Positions 1-14,200 of a stretch of DNA of 64,000 nucleotides are shown here, piece after piece. The position numbers were made by a program, and so were the translations under genes. Within the stretch, counting starts at the first letter, position 1. The number at the start of each line of letters is the position of its first letter. A model generated the notes under the pieces. It had not been told where the DNA came from, searched no databases, and worked only from the letters and a program-made list of their open reading frames with translations. Location: assembly GCF_033115175.1 (NCBI RefSeq), contig NC_084835.1:27671858-27735857 (forward strand). Reading direction: 5' to 3'. Origin of the DNA: Lepus europaeus (taxonomy: Eukaryota; Chordata; Mammalia; Lagomorpha; Leporidae).

Positions 1-1722
1 TCACTGCCACTCTCCTGCCTCATCCATTCCATCTGACACAAGAGGAGCCTGTCACAGGGCCAGGACAGGGACTGAGCAAGCTGCCAACACCGTCCCCTCC
101 AGCAGGCGGCGCTGACGCTCCCGTTTCATCAAGGCCTCTCAGAGAGGGACCCTGGAGGTTGGGAGTCCACAGGAGATGGGGACGTGTGATTCCACTCGCC
201 GGGCTGGCCAGTGGAGGCTGCAGGGCCCTCCTCACAGCCGCTCCTTCCAGACCCTCTCACCGTTCTGTCTGCAGAGCCCCAGCCCAAAGCCGCAGGAGAC
301 CCGGGCGCTGTCAACTCTGGCTCCAAGACAATGGAGGGGGGGCACTCATGCTGTGTGCTTGGCCACCTCCACACCACCCCCACCTCATTCTGCCTCTCTC
401 CGCGGCTCACCAGCTTCCACCTGGAGAAAGAATCCCAGCCCCTCGCCTTCTTAAAGCGGCACCTCTGGGCCCACGCCCCACCCCCCATCCACCCATACAC
501 CAGCTCTCTGCCACAGGAGACTCCCTGAGCGCCTCCCCTCTGATGGGGGAGCTCCTCCGGCCGCATTCCCCACCCTGCCTTCAGTCCTGGCCTGGGGGAC
601 GCTCACCTGCAGGCAGGCTCTTCTCCCCACCTCCCAGATCTCCAGGTTCCGCTCTGAACCCTGACACTCAAAGCCCCAGGCCCTTGCAGCGGGGTCTGGC
701 CTGCAGCAAGGACTCAGAATTCTGTTAGCAAACACAGTGGGAGAACAACTCCCTGCTCGCAGCCATGCAGGGGGCATTCCTAGCCATGCAGGCCTGGGCA
801 CCCTGGGACAAAGTTCAGGATCTCAAACTAGCCGACGAGGCAGTTTCCAGCCTGGCCGGCACAGCAAGGCACGCACCACCGCCCTCCACTTCTCACCGAG
901 CTCGGTCTCATTCCCAGAGTGCCTGTGTGCTGGTTCACCTTTGCACTCGGAACCTGCCACCCAGCAGGCATTTGCTGGACAGAAACGAAGGACCTCAGCG
1001 ACCACAGCCCCAGAGCAACTCAGAGAGGTTGTGCGAGGGGCCCCCAGGCAGCCCAGCACCAGGCTGCTTTTCCCGGTCAGGAGTCCCATGTCCTGGGGCC
1101 CCAGATGCAGAGCACAGACACAAAGGCCCCACCCCAGGCACACAGCAGGGCCTCACCAAAAACAGCTGCTTGGCTCAAGCTCACCAGCTGACCACCCACC
1201 CAGAAATTCCCATCCCTGTCTAGGCCTCTGCCTTCTCACCTGCACAGTGGAGCTAATGCAGCCAGGTTTCAATGACCCTGAGCATGGCCACATTCACTTC
1301 CGAGCTGCGGACAGGTTCTGTTACCTTTCCCACAAACCTGGCTCAGAGCATGGCCCCCGGAACACCCACCCCGGGGCTCGGGGGAAAGGGGCAGGGATGC
1401 GGGACTTGGGGAAAGCAGATCCCGTGGTCTCGCCCAGACCAGCGGGCGGGAGCCTCCTCTCGGCCCCCAAACCACAGCGCACAGGCTTCCGCTTCAGAGA
1501 CCGAAGAGCAGTGCCCCGCGGGGAGCGGCTTTCTGCCGCTCGACTGTCGTCTCAGTTCCCGGCGCAGGACCGCCCCCCCCCCCCACACACACCCCAAATA
1601 AGTCAACGAGGCTTGCTGGGCACCGGCGCCCCACCTCCTTTTGTGTCCGAGAGCCCGGCGCCCCGCCCGGCCCTCCAGACTCGCCAAACCCCCAGCCCCC
1701 GGCCGCGCTCCCCGCCACTCAC
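1..1722 (-). other. Probable CHDH intron 1, no coding exon
   Basis: I see no exon with a credible protein here on either strand. By human synteny this should be the start of the first intron of CHDH (choline dehydrogenase, mitochondrial), which lies head to head with IL17RB. No part of the CHDH protein as I recall it is encoded in the window. The assignment rests on synteny and on the donor-like site at 1722. Confidence 0.45.
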
Positions 1723-1880
1723 CCTCTGCAGCCCGGCCCAAGTGCCGGGACAGCCGGTGCCGCCGGCGGCTGCTCGCGCTCCGTTGCGCTGTAACTGACT
1801 GCCCGGAGCCCCGCGCGCTCCCCGCGTCCGGAAGGGCCTCGGGCAGGGCGGGAAGCGAGACCCCGGGGCTTGAGTACGCT
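1723..1880 (-). other. Predicted non-coding first exon of CHDH
   Basis: On the minus strand a strong donor (AGAGG|GTGAGTGG) has its GT at 1722-1721, inside a CpG-rich block about 470 bases upstream of the IL17RB start codon. In human, CHDH begins with a non-coding exon close to and divergent from IL17RB, so this is the natural place for it. The 1880 limit is only nominal because I cannot see the transcription start. It is a prediction from a splice motif plus synteny, with no coding content to support it. Confidence 0.4.
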
Positions 1881-2197
1881 CGGCGCACCTGGCTCACCGA
1901 GCGCACCTGTGCGCAAGGGCCGCCGCGCGCCGCAGCCGCTCGTGCGCCGCCTGCCCAGAGCTCCCGGCCCCTTGCACCCGGCCCATTCCTCCGAGCCCCG
2001 TGGGCGAGGGCGCTGCCACTTTCCCCACCCTGCGAAGGGCCGGCCGGCCAGCCCGCTCACTGCCCGGGCAGCGGCTCTGCGGGAGGCGGAGCCCCGAGGT
2101 GGGGGTGGGGGTGGGGGCGGAGGCCCGGAGAGCGGGAATAAGAGCGTGGCCTGCTGCGGGTGCGGAGCTCCGCGAGGTGGCGGGCCGTGGCCGGGCG

Positions 2198-2260
2198 ATG
2201 CTGTCGCTTGTGCTGCTGAGCCTGGCCGCGCTGTGCAGGAACGCCTTGCCTCGAGAGCTG
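2198..2260 (+). CDS. IL17RB: IL17RB exon 1, signal peptide
   Basis: The exon encodes 21 residues, MLSLVLLSLAALCRNALPR and two more, then the donor GTAAGC at 2261. The hydrophobic core fits an ER signal peptide with cleavage near residue 17. The exon lies inside the CpG island. Confidence 0.92.
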
Positions 2261-5200
2261 GTAAGCCCCCGCTCGTCACCCTGGCCCTCGAACCCCGATC
2301 GCTTCGTGGAGGGGGCGTCTGCACCCGGGGCAGCCCCGAGGGGCCCAGCCCAACGTAGCCCGCTGTTCCCATGGTGGGTCAGGCTGTTTGGATCGGGGCC
2401 GGAGGCTCAGACTTGGTGTCCGAAGCCGACCCAGGGCTGTTGAGGCACTTAGGCTCCCCGGAGACGTCTTTTACCGGTGGGTCACAGGAAGCAAGGGCCT
2501 TCCTCCTTCCTGCCCCAGTGCCTTGAATGATTGCCAGTCATTAAAGGGGGAAAAAGCCCACCCCCAAAGCGCACACAAGCTTTAGTCCCTGCCCCTCAAG
2601 CGTGCCAGGGAACATCAAAGCCTGGTGATGGCTGACCCTGGTGCCCGTGCTGTTGGCTGATGTCCTGGGTCTCAGCTCCAAGGCCCCCTTGGCGTTTCCC
2701 ACCCAGGGAAGTGTTCACTTTGCCTTTGAGGCCAATGGTTTGTTAAGGTTGGAGCTCTATCTTGACTTCTTCCCAAAAAGTGTGCCGCTGACCCTTTGAC
2801 CAGAACTCAGCTCCCACCGTGGTGCTGTTTGCTGAAAAACCAGTGTCTGGTGACATCCCTTAGAGCCCACTTTGAAAACGGAGGAGCAATTGATGATTTC
2901 GCCCAAACCCAAAGCACTCGAATCTTCCAACGTCCTTGTTTCTTACAAATTGCTTTGCAGTGTGAAGGGTTGGGTGGAGTGGGGGTTGGGGGGGAGGTGG
3001 GATCAGGTTCCAGAGCTGGTGAACTTATACACTGGTTTGCGGATAAAACACAGAACCAGAAACACTACCCTTTTAGGCAGCAGCAAGCTCCAGCAATGAA
3101 ATTCAAAGTGCTAATGATTTCTTCGGAAGAGATGTGAGCACTTTATCGTCCAAGGTGTAGTAGCGGCCTTTCTGGGACACTCTTGGTCCCTGTTCATTTC
3201 CATGGAGGCTCTCCGACCCTGGCTGTAGTGACCGCTGTTTGTGGCTTTCTGCATAGCTCCAGTGAGCTCCTGTATCAGAAGCGCCTGGGGAAGCCCCCGG
3301 GCCGCATTCAGAGAGGGCAGCCCTTCACAGTGTCCTGAACACCCACGGCTGAGCACCACCCTGCGGAGGGGCCACACCGAGGTTCGGAATAGTCCCCTCC
3401 TGCAGCAGGGAAGGTGGGCGGGGACCCAGCCCTGCTCTTCAAGCCAGCTGCAGGCTCCCCGCAGGCAGGTGGCTAGTCCCCGGTCCTCCACAGCTTACAG
3501 GGTGGCTGCTTGGCTTCTTCCAAGCTGCAAAATGGAACCAGCTCCTCTCTTCTTTGAAAATGTGTCACTCACGTGTGTACCTCTAATGAAACTGGTGGCA
3601 TTTCACCTGATTCGGCAAAGGCAGGCTTGTGGTAAGCGGACTCCAGTGTGACTTGGTTTCTTTCTCTCCTGCAGACTGTTCAATGCGGCTCTGAAACGGG
3701 TAGGTGCACGGGGAACCGGAACGCGGGCTTTTCATGGAAAGCGCAGTGGGACTTTGAGGGGGCCTGAACCCAGGTAGTAGGTCATGGGAGACCCAGCGCT
3801 TGGGTGACTGATGTGGATGAAGTCGTATCTGCTCGAGGCAGCACTCTGGCAGAGTACGGAGGGGTTTTGGAGGGGCTGGCCTCCTGGCTGGTCACTGGGG
3901 CACCGCAGGGTGGGACTCACCATGCAAGGCTGGAAGCAGCGGCTGCCACTTTGCAGAGGGAGACGGAGTGCCAGGAGGGAGGCCATTGATGTGGGGAGCA
4001 GGAAGCCAATGTTCTATAGAAGAGTGGGGGTTTGAGACAGCAGCATTTGCATAATGTGGTGAGTGGGTGAGCTGGAGGACAGAGGGTACCGGCAAAGGCT
4101 GGGAGACAGGAAAGGGCAGGTCTGGGGCCAGCTGCCAGGAGTCCAGGACTGAAGCACCGGGAAGGCAGGGCTGACCCCAAGAGTCACATCACAACACCAA
4201 ATGCACAGACACAGGCCCCTGGTGTGGTCCCAAGGGCTCTGTAGCTTGGGGTCAGGGCAGGGGGACAGCATTTCTCTCAAGCCAGCATCACCTTGGCTAG
4301 AAAGCAGGCAGCACCCAGGGACAAGTGGCACTGCCTTGGTAGGAAGGAGTGACACGCTGCGACGGGGGATGCATCAGGTGGGTCACTTGGAGGGGACACC
4401 ATCAGACGGGGCTGGCAAGAGAGTCATGGAAGTCTTGCCTTTCCCAGGGCCATCTCCAGAGTGGCTGGTCAGGCACACCCTGACCCCAGGAGACTTGAGG
4501 GACCTCCGAGTGGAACCTGTTACGACCAAGGTTGCAGTGGAAGACTACTCGGTTTTGATGAACATAAGCTGGGTTCTCCGGGCAGATGGTAAGTGGGCAT
4601 CCGTCAAAGATGAGGGCCTAAAGTGACCACTAAACCTGAAGCCCACGGATTATAGAGCCCACCAACCCCTCGCCTAGGCCTGTGCAAGAGGAGCACAGAC
4701 ATACACGCTCCCAGAGCTACAAACGAGACTGCCCGTAGCCGAAGACTGGAAAACGCTCAATGTCCGCGATAGAATGGAATGACAAGAGGGAACCCAATAG
4801 AGCAGAGGGAATGAAGCTCTAGAGGTGCACAGCAGTGTGGATGTTGAACCTAAGCAGCCAGGCTCTGAAGGGTTCCCACACTCACTGCTGTGCGCAGGGC
4901 CACAGTTGCCCATGTGATTGCATTCACGGCAAGGCGGGCTGGGAGTGAGTGAAAGGAGGCGGGAGGGGCCTCCTGGGGTGTTTCTTGACCTGCTCACTCG
5001 TCACTAGTGTGCAGATCCATCACGTGGTGCACCTGTGATCCGTGTATTTTATGTATGTTACACTTCACGGGAGAAGTAAAACCAGAGGAGACTCCCCTCA
5101 GTGGGGGAAAAGCACAGGGTGAGCTCAATTACTTTCCTGCTTGCGAAACGGAGTGGTTGTTTCCCCAAGATTACGCTGGGAGCCATCGTGTGAGTTGTCT

Positions 5201-8200
5201 CAGTGAGCTACCCCTGGGATTCGCATGCCCGTGTTTGTGGTTTCTGGTCTTCTAAACTCAGGTAACTTCTATCCAAGAATCCCTGCGTGCCAGGCATGAA
5301 CGATGAGTTGGTTGCAGCCTCCACACGGCAGGGTTCTCAGAGGGCTGGGGGAGGCGGCCACAGGCACAGCACTGGCAGAATCCCACGGGGGAGCTGGGCT
5401 GCATCTGAGTGCCCAGAGGCAGAGGCCCCGGACAGGCGCCCTCGTGAGGCTACCCGAAGCGAGATGATGCAGCAAGGTTTTGGCCTCGTATCCAGCACGG
5501 ACGGGTCTCTTCGCTGCTGTATGCTGTGCGGAAGGAGCTGGCTTTAAAGGGATGAGACTTCGAGAAGTAGCGAATGGGAGAAACGGCCATGCCCGGGAGA
5601 GCAGCCTGGCATCATGATGACACCCTGGCAGGCGCTTTGTGGAGTTCCTCGACGCAGGCCTGTCCCCCTTAGATTCAGGATAAAGGGACAGCTACTCCTG
5701 TGTGCAGCGGGTCAATCCTGCCCCTGGGGATGCCCGCGGCCCATACTGGGGGGCCTGGGATCAAGTCCTGGCTCTGCTTCTGATCCCAGCTTCCTGCTAG
5801 TGCTCACCTCGGGAGGCTTCAGGTAACAGTTCCTGCCACCCACGTGGAATATCTGGGTGCAGCTTTTGGCTCCTGGCTTTGGCCTGGCCCAGTCCCACCA
5901 GCTGTGGGCATTTGGGAGGTGAACCAGTGAGTGCAAGCTCTCCCTCCCCCCGCCCCCGGTGTGTGTATCTTAAACAAATAAATAAACATAAGAGATCCAG
6001 GGTAGTGCAGAGCTCAGGTCACCTTGGAGGTTTGGGCTGACCTGTGAGGGGGAAGCAGCATGGGCTTTGGAATTTGAATTCCTATCTGCTGCCGCTGAGC
6101 CTGGTGCGCTTAGGCAAAGCTCCCTGAAACTTCCTCGGCCTCACTCCCATCCCCCACCTCCATCACTGGGGACAGTGGTGTTATTGTGAATGTGAACTGA
6201 GCCGACACAGGTGCGAGCACGCAGCCAACCGCTCTCTCGCCTGTCTCGGCAGCCAGCATCCTCGTGCTGAAGGCCACCAAGATCTGCGTGACGGGCAAAA
6301 GCAGCCTGCAGTCCTACAGCTGTGTGCGGTGCAATTACACCGAGGCCTTCCAGAGTCAGACCAGACCCTCGGGGCACAAAGTAAGCACTCGGGGGCACGA
6401 GCCTCAGCCTCTCACTGCAGCAGCGGGGGGGTGCCGCTGAGCAGCCACGGAGCCGAGCTGGCCACCGGATGCCCGGGGCTCACGTCCCATTTCTGGCCAC
6501 TTCGCTGCTCTGTATCGTGGCCAGGTCAGCAGCCCTCGGCCTCAGGGTCTCCAACGGCAGTGAGGGTGGCAGGACTTAACCACATTCTGGCTCAAAAATG
6601 TTACACTTGCCTGCCTTGGTGAGTGACATGGGCCAATTGGACGGGGTCCATTCCTGCCGCAGACACTGGCTGCAGACGTGGGCTTCAGCAGCGGAATGAG
6701 GAGTGGGGTGACACACTAGGGGCCCTGTTCCCGCGGCGCAGTGCCCTCGGATTCAGAGCTCCTTGCTTTGCTTCCCAGTGGGCGTTCTCCTACGTGGGCT
6801 TCCCCATGGAGCTGAACACACTGTACTTCATCGGGGCCCATAACATCCCCAATGCAAACATGAACGGAGAGGGCCCCTCTCTGTCAGTGAATTTCACCTC
6901 CCCAGGTAAGCTTTCCCCCACTTCTGCTAGGCTCTGTTGCCAGGACAACTGCTTTGGGGTATGTGGTCTGATACAGAGAGCCTGGGAATGCTGAACTTTG
7001 GCCTCGCTCAGTCTCGGTGAGCTCATCTGTGAAATGGACACGGGAGTAACTGCACTGCGCACACAGGTAGCAGGCAGGAAACAGCCCATTCCTGAGCTGG
7101 ACATGGTGCTGAGCACCTGACATGCTGCCCCTCCCGACCACGCCAGGTTTGGGATGGCCCCATTTCACAGATGAAAAGATAGGTGGTTAAGTCCCTTGCC
7201 CTGGGCTACATACGCAGTAAGGTGAAGCTGACGTTCAAACTCCAGTTCTTCTAGATCCGTGCGCTCTAGCTGCTGTTTGTCCCTGAGGCAGACGTCTGTC
7301 CCAGCCCGGGCTCTGCAGCAGGCTGCCTCTGAGGCAAGGTGTTGAGGCCAAATGGGGCAACTTCCGATTCACTGTTGCTCTGAGACTGCGGCCCAGGGTG
7401 TGTTTTGGCAGCTTATCATTTATTACACAGTCGTTTCTTTCCAGCTTTTCTTATTTAAAACTTTAAAAAAAAAATTGGAATACTCTTAGATTTATGGGAA
7501 AGTTGCAAAGGCAGCATGGAGCTCCTGTTTACCTCCTGCGCAGTTTCTCCTGCGTTAATGCCCCCCTCGGCTGTGATGCGCTTGTCAGGGAGGCCCTGTT
7601 CACCAAACTCCAGACCTGATTTGCACTTCACCTGCTTTTCCACAAATGTCTTTTCTGCTGCTGTTGTCTGGAGCCCCCGGTGTTGCCCCAGTCTCCTCTG
7701 GTCTATCCCAGCGTCTTGGTCTGTTTCTTGTGACCTTGACAGGCACGAGTGCTAGCCAGGCATCTTCTTCCCCAGTTTTGGGTTTGATGTTTGACGATTG
7801 CAAAGGGGATGCAGGTTTGGGGAAGAACACCAGAGATGTATTGGGTCTTTCACACCCCATCAGGGTGCATGGCTTCCACATGACCCCAGCAGACAGGCTC
7901 ACCCCCATCACGTGCACATCTCCTAACAGCAGGCGCCTTTCCCAGCTCTAGCTTTTGGAAACAAGTCACCAAGTCCAGCCCACCTTGAGGTGGGGGCGGG
8001 GGTAGATTAAGGTCCACTGGAAGGAGCAGCACTCACAGGAGCAGACCTCATTTGTAAAGGACAGTTGGTTTGAAGTCTTCTCTTGGGGATCACACATCCT
8101 GTTGTGGTGAAGGCTGTACTGAAATTGACCGCAGCTATCGCTGCATGGGCAGAAGATTTGGGACTGAACTTAAGAAGTTTCAGATGAGCTACCTTGCATC

Positions 8201-11200
8201 TGGAGTGCTTTGGCAATTTGTTACAGTGGTGATACGCGTAGCGTGTGTGTACCTGCTGGCAAAGGGGCAGATGTTCCTTTCTCTAAAACGTAAAAACTTC
8301 GCATTCAAATTTCCAGGCTGCCTAGACCACATCATGAGATATAAAAAGAAGTGCATCGAGGCAGGTAAGTCAAGGTAGTCTTTGTTATTTGAAGACGCTC
8401 CTAGCTTGAGCCTGCCCAGCTCCATCCATCTTTTTACAGGTGATGTAACTGAGGCCTAGGTGGGGAGTGATGCATTCTGGTTGCTCAGAGGATGAGCAGA
8501 AGCACCCGGGGCTCCTGGACATGAGCCACAGAGTCCAGCAGCCAGTGCAGGGACCTCTAGGGGGTTTATGTAGAACAACGGTCCCAGGAAACTAGCCCCA
8601 CCCCCTTGGTTACTGGCGTTTTAGCTAAAACCACACTTACAGTGGCACGGGCCAGCGGCCCTTCCTGATTGGATGGAGTCCTGGAAGCCCTTTCACCTGC
8701 TCAGACACCGGCATCCCTGACCTGTGGCCGCGGGACCTTGGGTACCGTATGTTTGGAATAGCAAACATTCGAGCTGGGTATGTTAGCAAAGCTGTAAGCT
8801 AGAGGCAAGCTTCCAACTGGTGTCCTCAAAGGGGCTCACCTCTCACATGCTGCTCCTGGACAGGCACTGTGGCATGGCAGGTAAAGCGCAACACTGGCAT
8901 TCCACATGAGCACTGGTTCAAGTCCTGGCTGCTCCACTTCCAATCCAGCTCCCTGTTGATGCGCCTGGGAAAACAGCAAGAGATGGCCCAAGTCTTTGGG
9001 CTCCTTGAACCCACGCGGGAGACCCGGATGAAGCTCCTGGCTCCTGGCTCCGGCCTGGCCCAGCCATGGCTGTTACAGCCATTTGGGGAGTGAACCAGCA
9101 GATGGCAGATGATTCATTCTCTTTCTCTCTGCCTTTGCCTCTCCCTCTGTAATTCTGCCTTTCAAATCAATCAATCAATCAATAAAGCTACTCCCTACCC
9201 CTCGGATCTTTTTTTTTGAAAGGCCGAGAGAGAAGGCAGACATAGAGACAGAGCTCCCGAATGCTGGCTCACTCCCCAAATGCACATAAAAGCTAGGACT
9301 GGATCAGGCCAAAGCCGGTAGCCCTGAACTCAGTCTGGGTCTCCCATGTGGGAGGCAGGGACCCAAGTACTTGAGTCGTCACCTGCTGCCTTCCAGGAGC
9401 ATGTCAACAGGAAGCTGACCCAAGGCCAGGGGATCCAGTATGGGATCTGGGCGTCCCATGAAGTGGCTTAACCTGCTGTACCAAATGCCCACCACACATT
9501 ACTTTTTTAATAAGACCCTTTAGGGTGGGCAATGTGGCCCAATAGGTTAAGCCACCACTTGAGATGCTCGTGTCAGAGTGCCTGGGATGGAGTTCGCCTC
9601 CACTTCTGATCCAGCTTCCTGCTAATGTACCGGGGAGGCAGCAGGTGATGGGTTGGGTACTTGGGTTTCTGCCTCCCCTGCTAGAGACTCACATGCAGTT
9701 CTGGCCTCCTGGCTTCAGCTTGGCCCAGCCTGGGCCAAGGCAGGCATTTGGGGGAGTGACCAGAGGACAGAAGATATCTCTCTCTCCATCTCTCTCCCTC
9801 TCTCTATGCCTCCCAAATAAATAAAAATAAACATCTAAGAAAAAGTACTGTTTCATTACAAGAAAAGAAAAGCCACTTTAGGACAGTGAGTACTTGCTAC
9901 CTGATGCAAATTTTTAAAAAATTTAAATTTATTTATCTGGAAGGCAGTTACAGGGTCGGGGGGAAGGCAAGGGAGATGGAGAGAATCTTCCATCTGCTGG
10001 TTCACTCCCCAAATGGCTGCAATAGCCAGAGCTGGTACAGGCTGAAGCCGGGAGCCAGGAGCTTCATCTGGGCCTCCCATGTGGGTGCAGGGGCCCAAGC
10101 ACTTGAGCCGTCTTCTGCTGCTTTCCCAGGCGCACACATTAGCAGGGAGTTGGATCAGAAGCAGAGCAGCTAGGACTCGAACTGGCACCCCCATGGGATG
10201 GCAGTACCAAAGGCGCCAGCCCCATGATGTAAATTTCTGAGCAGTAGTCTTGGCTGCTGCTAAGGCGGGCGGTGTACAGAGGGGCCAGACCCATGCTTTA
10301 GGCATCCTTGGCCCACACGAACGCTGTCAGACTGCGCTGCAGCTGCTACACTGGTCAGAAGGCAGACGCCGGGCACTGTGCTTCCTCTCTTGCTTCCCAC
10401 CGAGAGCTGCAAGAGGCCGCAGGGCCTCCATGTCAGTCCTGGCTCTGCACTCTTTACTAGGACCGGGTCTGAGCAGGGCGTAAGATAACACACGCTGTTC
10501 TGTCTCAGCTTCCTGGTTGCTTCCCTGGCCCTCATTTGCAAGTCATAGCAGTGTACAGCTGCCTCTTTGCGCAGACTCGACCTGTGGGGGTGGCACTGCT
10601 TTCATTCTCTGCATCCTGCGAAACTGGGGCAGGAGGGCTGGGTGGACGACACGCCTGCAATGCAGAATGTTCTAGTACCTGTCGCCCTGCTCCTGAGTTC
10701 CCTGGCTCCTAACCTGGGGCAGCTCTCCTAGCCTGTGGCTCCTCTCCCCACGCTTCAGGAGGGACAGCAGTGGGCTCCGCCCTACACCAAGGCTGACACA
10801 AGTGAGCAACAGGACCTAGTGTGTGGCTCGTGCCACCCTTGGCCCGAGGAAGCTATTCTGAGCAAAGTAATGGCGTGGGGGTCCCCAGGTTTTTTCTTGG
10901 GCAGCAAAAGGTACTTGGCGACTCAGTGAGCAGTGTTAAAAAGAAAAAGCCAGTGCAGCAGCCGCCGAGTGGTTCTCTCCTGGATGTGTGTCTGAGAATG
11001 CTGCTTTGCTTTCGTGAGGCTCCTGTGGGGTCTTAGGTGAAGGGCGGGTGGGAAGGTCCATCGGCCGGATTCTCTGTGAACTCACAGGCAGTCTGTGGGA
11101 TCCCAACATCACCGCCTGTAAGAAGAACGAGACGACGGTCCTAGTGAAGTTTACGACGAGTCTCCTTGGCAACAAGTACATGGCTCTCGTGCGTCAGGGC

Positions 11201-14200
11201 GCCGTGATTGGGTTTTCCACCGTGCTGGAGGTACGCTCCCCCAGGGGCCCTCCCCTGTCCCCGTCCTCCGCCTGCGGCCCCCTCACTTTGTTGAGGGACA
11301 GCGCGACACCTGGTGATGCCCTGAACCGGCTGTCTTTTGTTGTCCAACTCTGCGGGGCTACTTTGACTCCAAGTCCTCGAGGGCATCCTGGGTTATGCCA
11401 CTGTGAATCCCAAACCAAGGGAAGGTAGACGTTGCACTAATAGGAAACGCTCCCCGGCGCGCGAGTCTGTTCGGGCAGAGCAGCTTCTGCACCTGCACCT
11501 TTGACCTGCTCCCTGGTTCCCAATGCGCTCTCACTTGTCTGCACCAGGACAAGCTGACACGGACGTCGGTGGAGGTTCCAGTGAGAGGCGAGAGCCACGG
11601 TGCCGTGGTTCAGGTAACATGGAATGAGGGCCCCAGATTGGGGGTGGGGGAGACGCTGAAAGACCAACTCCTCCAAGCCCTCCGCCGCTCACGGCTTCTG
11701 ATGAGTCCTTGCAAGGAGGAGCGAGTTCCCTCCTGCCAGGTGCGCTTCCGCCAGCATCTCGGGAGCTTCCCGGGGGCTGCCCCCTGCAGTCTCCAAGGTG
11801 CTGAGCTCAGAAAGTGCTGGCCTTGCTCCTGGGACTGAATGTCCACTTTCCAAAGTGCTTCTCCTGGCATTTAGTTTATTTTACTTTTATTTTTTGAAAG
11901 GCAGAGTGATGGGGAGGGAGAGACAGATTTTCCACCTGCTGGTTCACTCCCTACATACCTAAAATGGCCAGGGCTGGCCCAGGCAAAAGCTAGGAGGCTA
12001 GAACTCAATCCAGGTCTCCCACATGAGTGGCAGGGGCCCAAGCACTTGGCCCGTCATCTCTCGCCTTTTCAGGCACGTTCAGCAAGAACTGAATCGGAAG
12101 TGGAGCAGCTGGGACTTGAACTAGCACTACCATATTGGATGCCGGCATAGCCAGCGGTGGCTTAACCTGCTGGGCCATAATGCTGGCCCCTGCTTTTCCT
12201 TTTTCTGTCAGAGACCCTCAGAGTAATTCTGAGACAGAAGCACCCTATCAGCTCCCCAAGCCGCAGTTCTAACTGCCAAGTGAAGGTGGCAAAGGATTTG
12301 AAATTGGAAGGTGTGGGTTCCGGATCAGTGTGTGAACTTGGAGAACTGCCTGTCCTGGGAGCCCAGGGTTGTTCTCAGGTCTCTGTGGACTCTTTGAGTC
12401 TACGATGCGGGAACACGGACGATCCCGCTGGGACACAGCCACACCTGAGACAATAAGGAACCTTTGTTCCCGGCTCCCTGAAACTCAAGGGCAGTGCCTC
12501 ATGCACCAGAGGTCAGCATGGCTGCACCCATTTTCCAGGAACCCACAAGCCTCCCTAGTCCCAGGGACCCCTGTGTCATAAAGGCATGGTCTGAATCAAC
12601 AGAAGCACCACTGCGGTGTTTTCCTAGGAAAATCACTCACAAATCCATGGCCGAGGTGTGCCCAGCCCTCTAAGATAAAGACACGAGCACGTCGGCCACG
12701 TGCACCATGTTTGGGTTCAGGGCCCTGGGGCCCTGGAAGCGGTGCTGGTCTCGGGTCACTGGTTTGCCTTTGCAGACTGTGTCACGGAAGTGTGACCGAG
12801 GGGGAAATGTCCTTGGCGGTGGAAGAGGCAGGGCTGGAAGGGGCGTTTTGAGGGATGCGGGAGGCACACTGAGACCCCGTGACCTGCTCTGAGCCTCCCG
12901 TCTTCCCTCAGCTGACCCCGTATTTCCGCACCTGTGGCAACGACTGCATCCGACACCAAGGAACTGTTGTGCTTTGCCCACAGCCAGACGCCCCCAGCCT
13001 CACAGACACCAGTAAGTGCCTGGTTGTCATCACAAGATGACCGAGGAGGACCAGGACACGAAGGGCCCAGCGCCATTGCCCCCATCACTAGGTGTCCACG
13101 TGGAGGGTCAGGAGAGGGCGTGTGCACTCCCTTGGGGTGCAGGGGAAGATGGCAGTGCTGTCCCAGAGACCCCAAGGCTTGAGGGAAAGTGACGGCTTCA
13201 TTTCTAAGACCTCTCCTGATCCTTCACGCAGCAGTGTGAACAGGTGCTCGAGCCCCAGAGGTGGGGGTGTTGTAAGAGGACTGAGGACTCCGGGGACACA
13301 CACCCACCGCACCTGCACCCCTTTGTCAGTCTCCGCTGCCCAGGCTGCGCTGTGACTGGGACATGATGTGGCCACACCACCCACATTTGGGTAACAAATT
13401 AGGAAACCTGGCCCCCAAAGACACAGCCCACCGGGGCCCCGAGAGCAGCATGTTCTGAATCTCTCTCTGGGTTAGAGACGGGTCAGTTACTTTATATAGA
13501 TGGACACATCAGATGATTCCAGAACCAGCCCAGAGTTGCAAGTTGCTATTCTTAGAATCGCAGCCATGCTACCCGGGGACAATTCAGTGGCCCAAGTGTC
13601 CCTATCCTTGCTGATCCCATGAGCCGGTGGCATCATCCCCCACCTGTGTGAGCCTAACCGACCAGCCCTTAACAATGCCTTCTCTCACACAGTGTAGGGA
13701 AGCACTCACAGCCAAGAGTGGCACTAACTCCTCCAGAACAAATACCCGAGTATAAACCTCAGCTACGCATTGAAGATGACTGTGCAGCTAAGGGGTAGGA
13801 AGCCAGGGAGATGTCAGAGGACTGCCCCTGACTTCTGGGGTCCTGTGTCCCTTTCGAGAACTGATTAGCGCCCTGGGCACTGTGGGAAAAAACATGGGTT
13901 GCCGGGCTCCTGAAAGACCTTGGCCGTGAAGGGATTGTAACCTCCACAGAGTTAGAAACCATCTCAGTTTTCAAACAGGAGCTGACTGTGCTTGCGTATT
14001 GCCCATGGTGAGGAAGCCTTGTTTTCTCCAGACAGAAGCGTGCTAGGAAGCTGGCTCCCTCTCCTCCTCCCGCCGCTGCTGGTGGCCGTGTGGGTGCTGG
14101 CAGCTGGGATCTATCTAAGGTGGAGGCACGGTAAGTGGCGTAAGGGGTCAGAGTCTTTACAGACGCTCCGGTGAGAAGTTCATCTGCACTGGGCGTTTGC

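Larger units (their letters stand above)
1440..2330. promoter_or_regulatory. CpG island and probable divergent CHDH/IL17RB promoter
   Basis: The interval is very GC-rich with dense CpG, unlike its flanks. It holds a G-rich Sp1/KLF-type tract at about 2098-2121. The AT-rich octamer AATAAGAG near 2138, in a position suited to a degenerate TATA element, lies about 60 bases before the IL17RB ATG. The predicted CHDH exon reads left and IL17RB exon 1 reads right from the same island. Promoter activity and start sites are inferred from composition and position. Confidence 0.6.

Noticed and set aside
1-1722. CHDH coding exon
   Set aside because: No frame matches the GMC oxidoreductase N terminus (GAGSAG motif) or any other CHDH segment.
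737-2372. Long open frames in the CpG island (for example 737-1798 plus and 1719-2372 minus)
   Set aside because: They are proline/arginine/glycine-rich frames expected by chance in GC-rich DNA, with no domain or conservation signal, and they overlap promoter sequence.
8859-9187. tRNA genes suggested by tRNA-like boxes in C-SINEs and MIRs
   Set aside because: These are SINE heads derived from tRNA. None folds into a complete cloverleaf that I can support.
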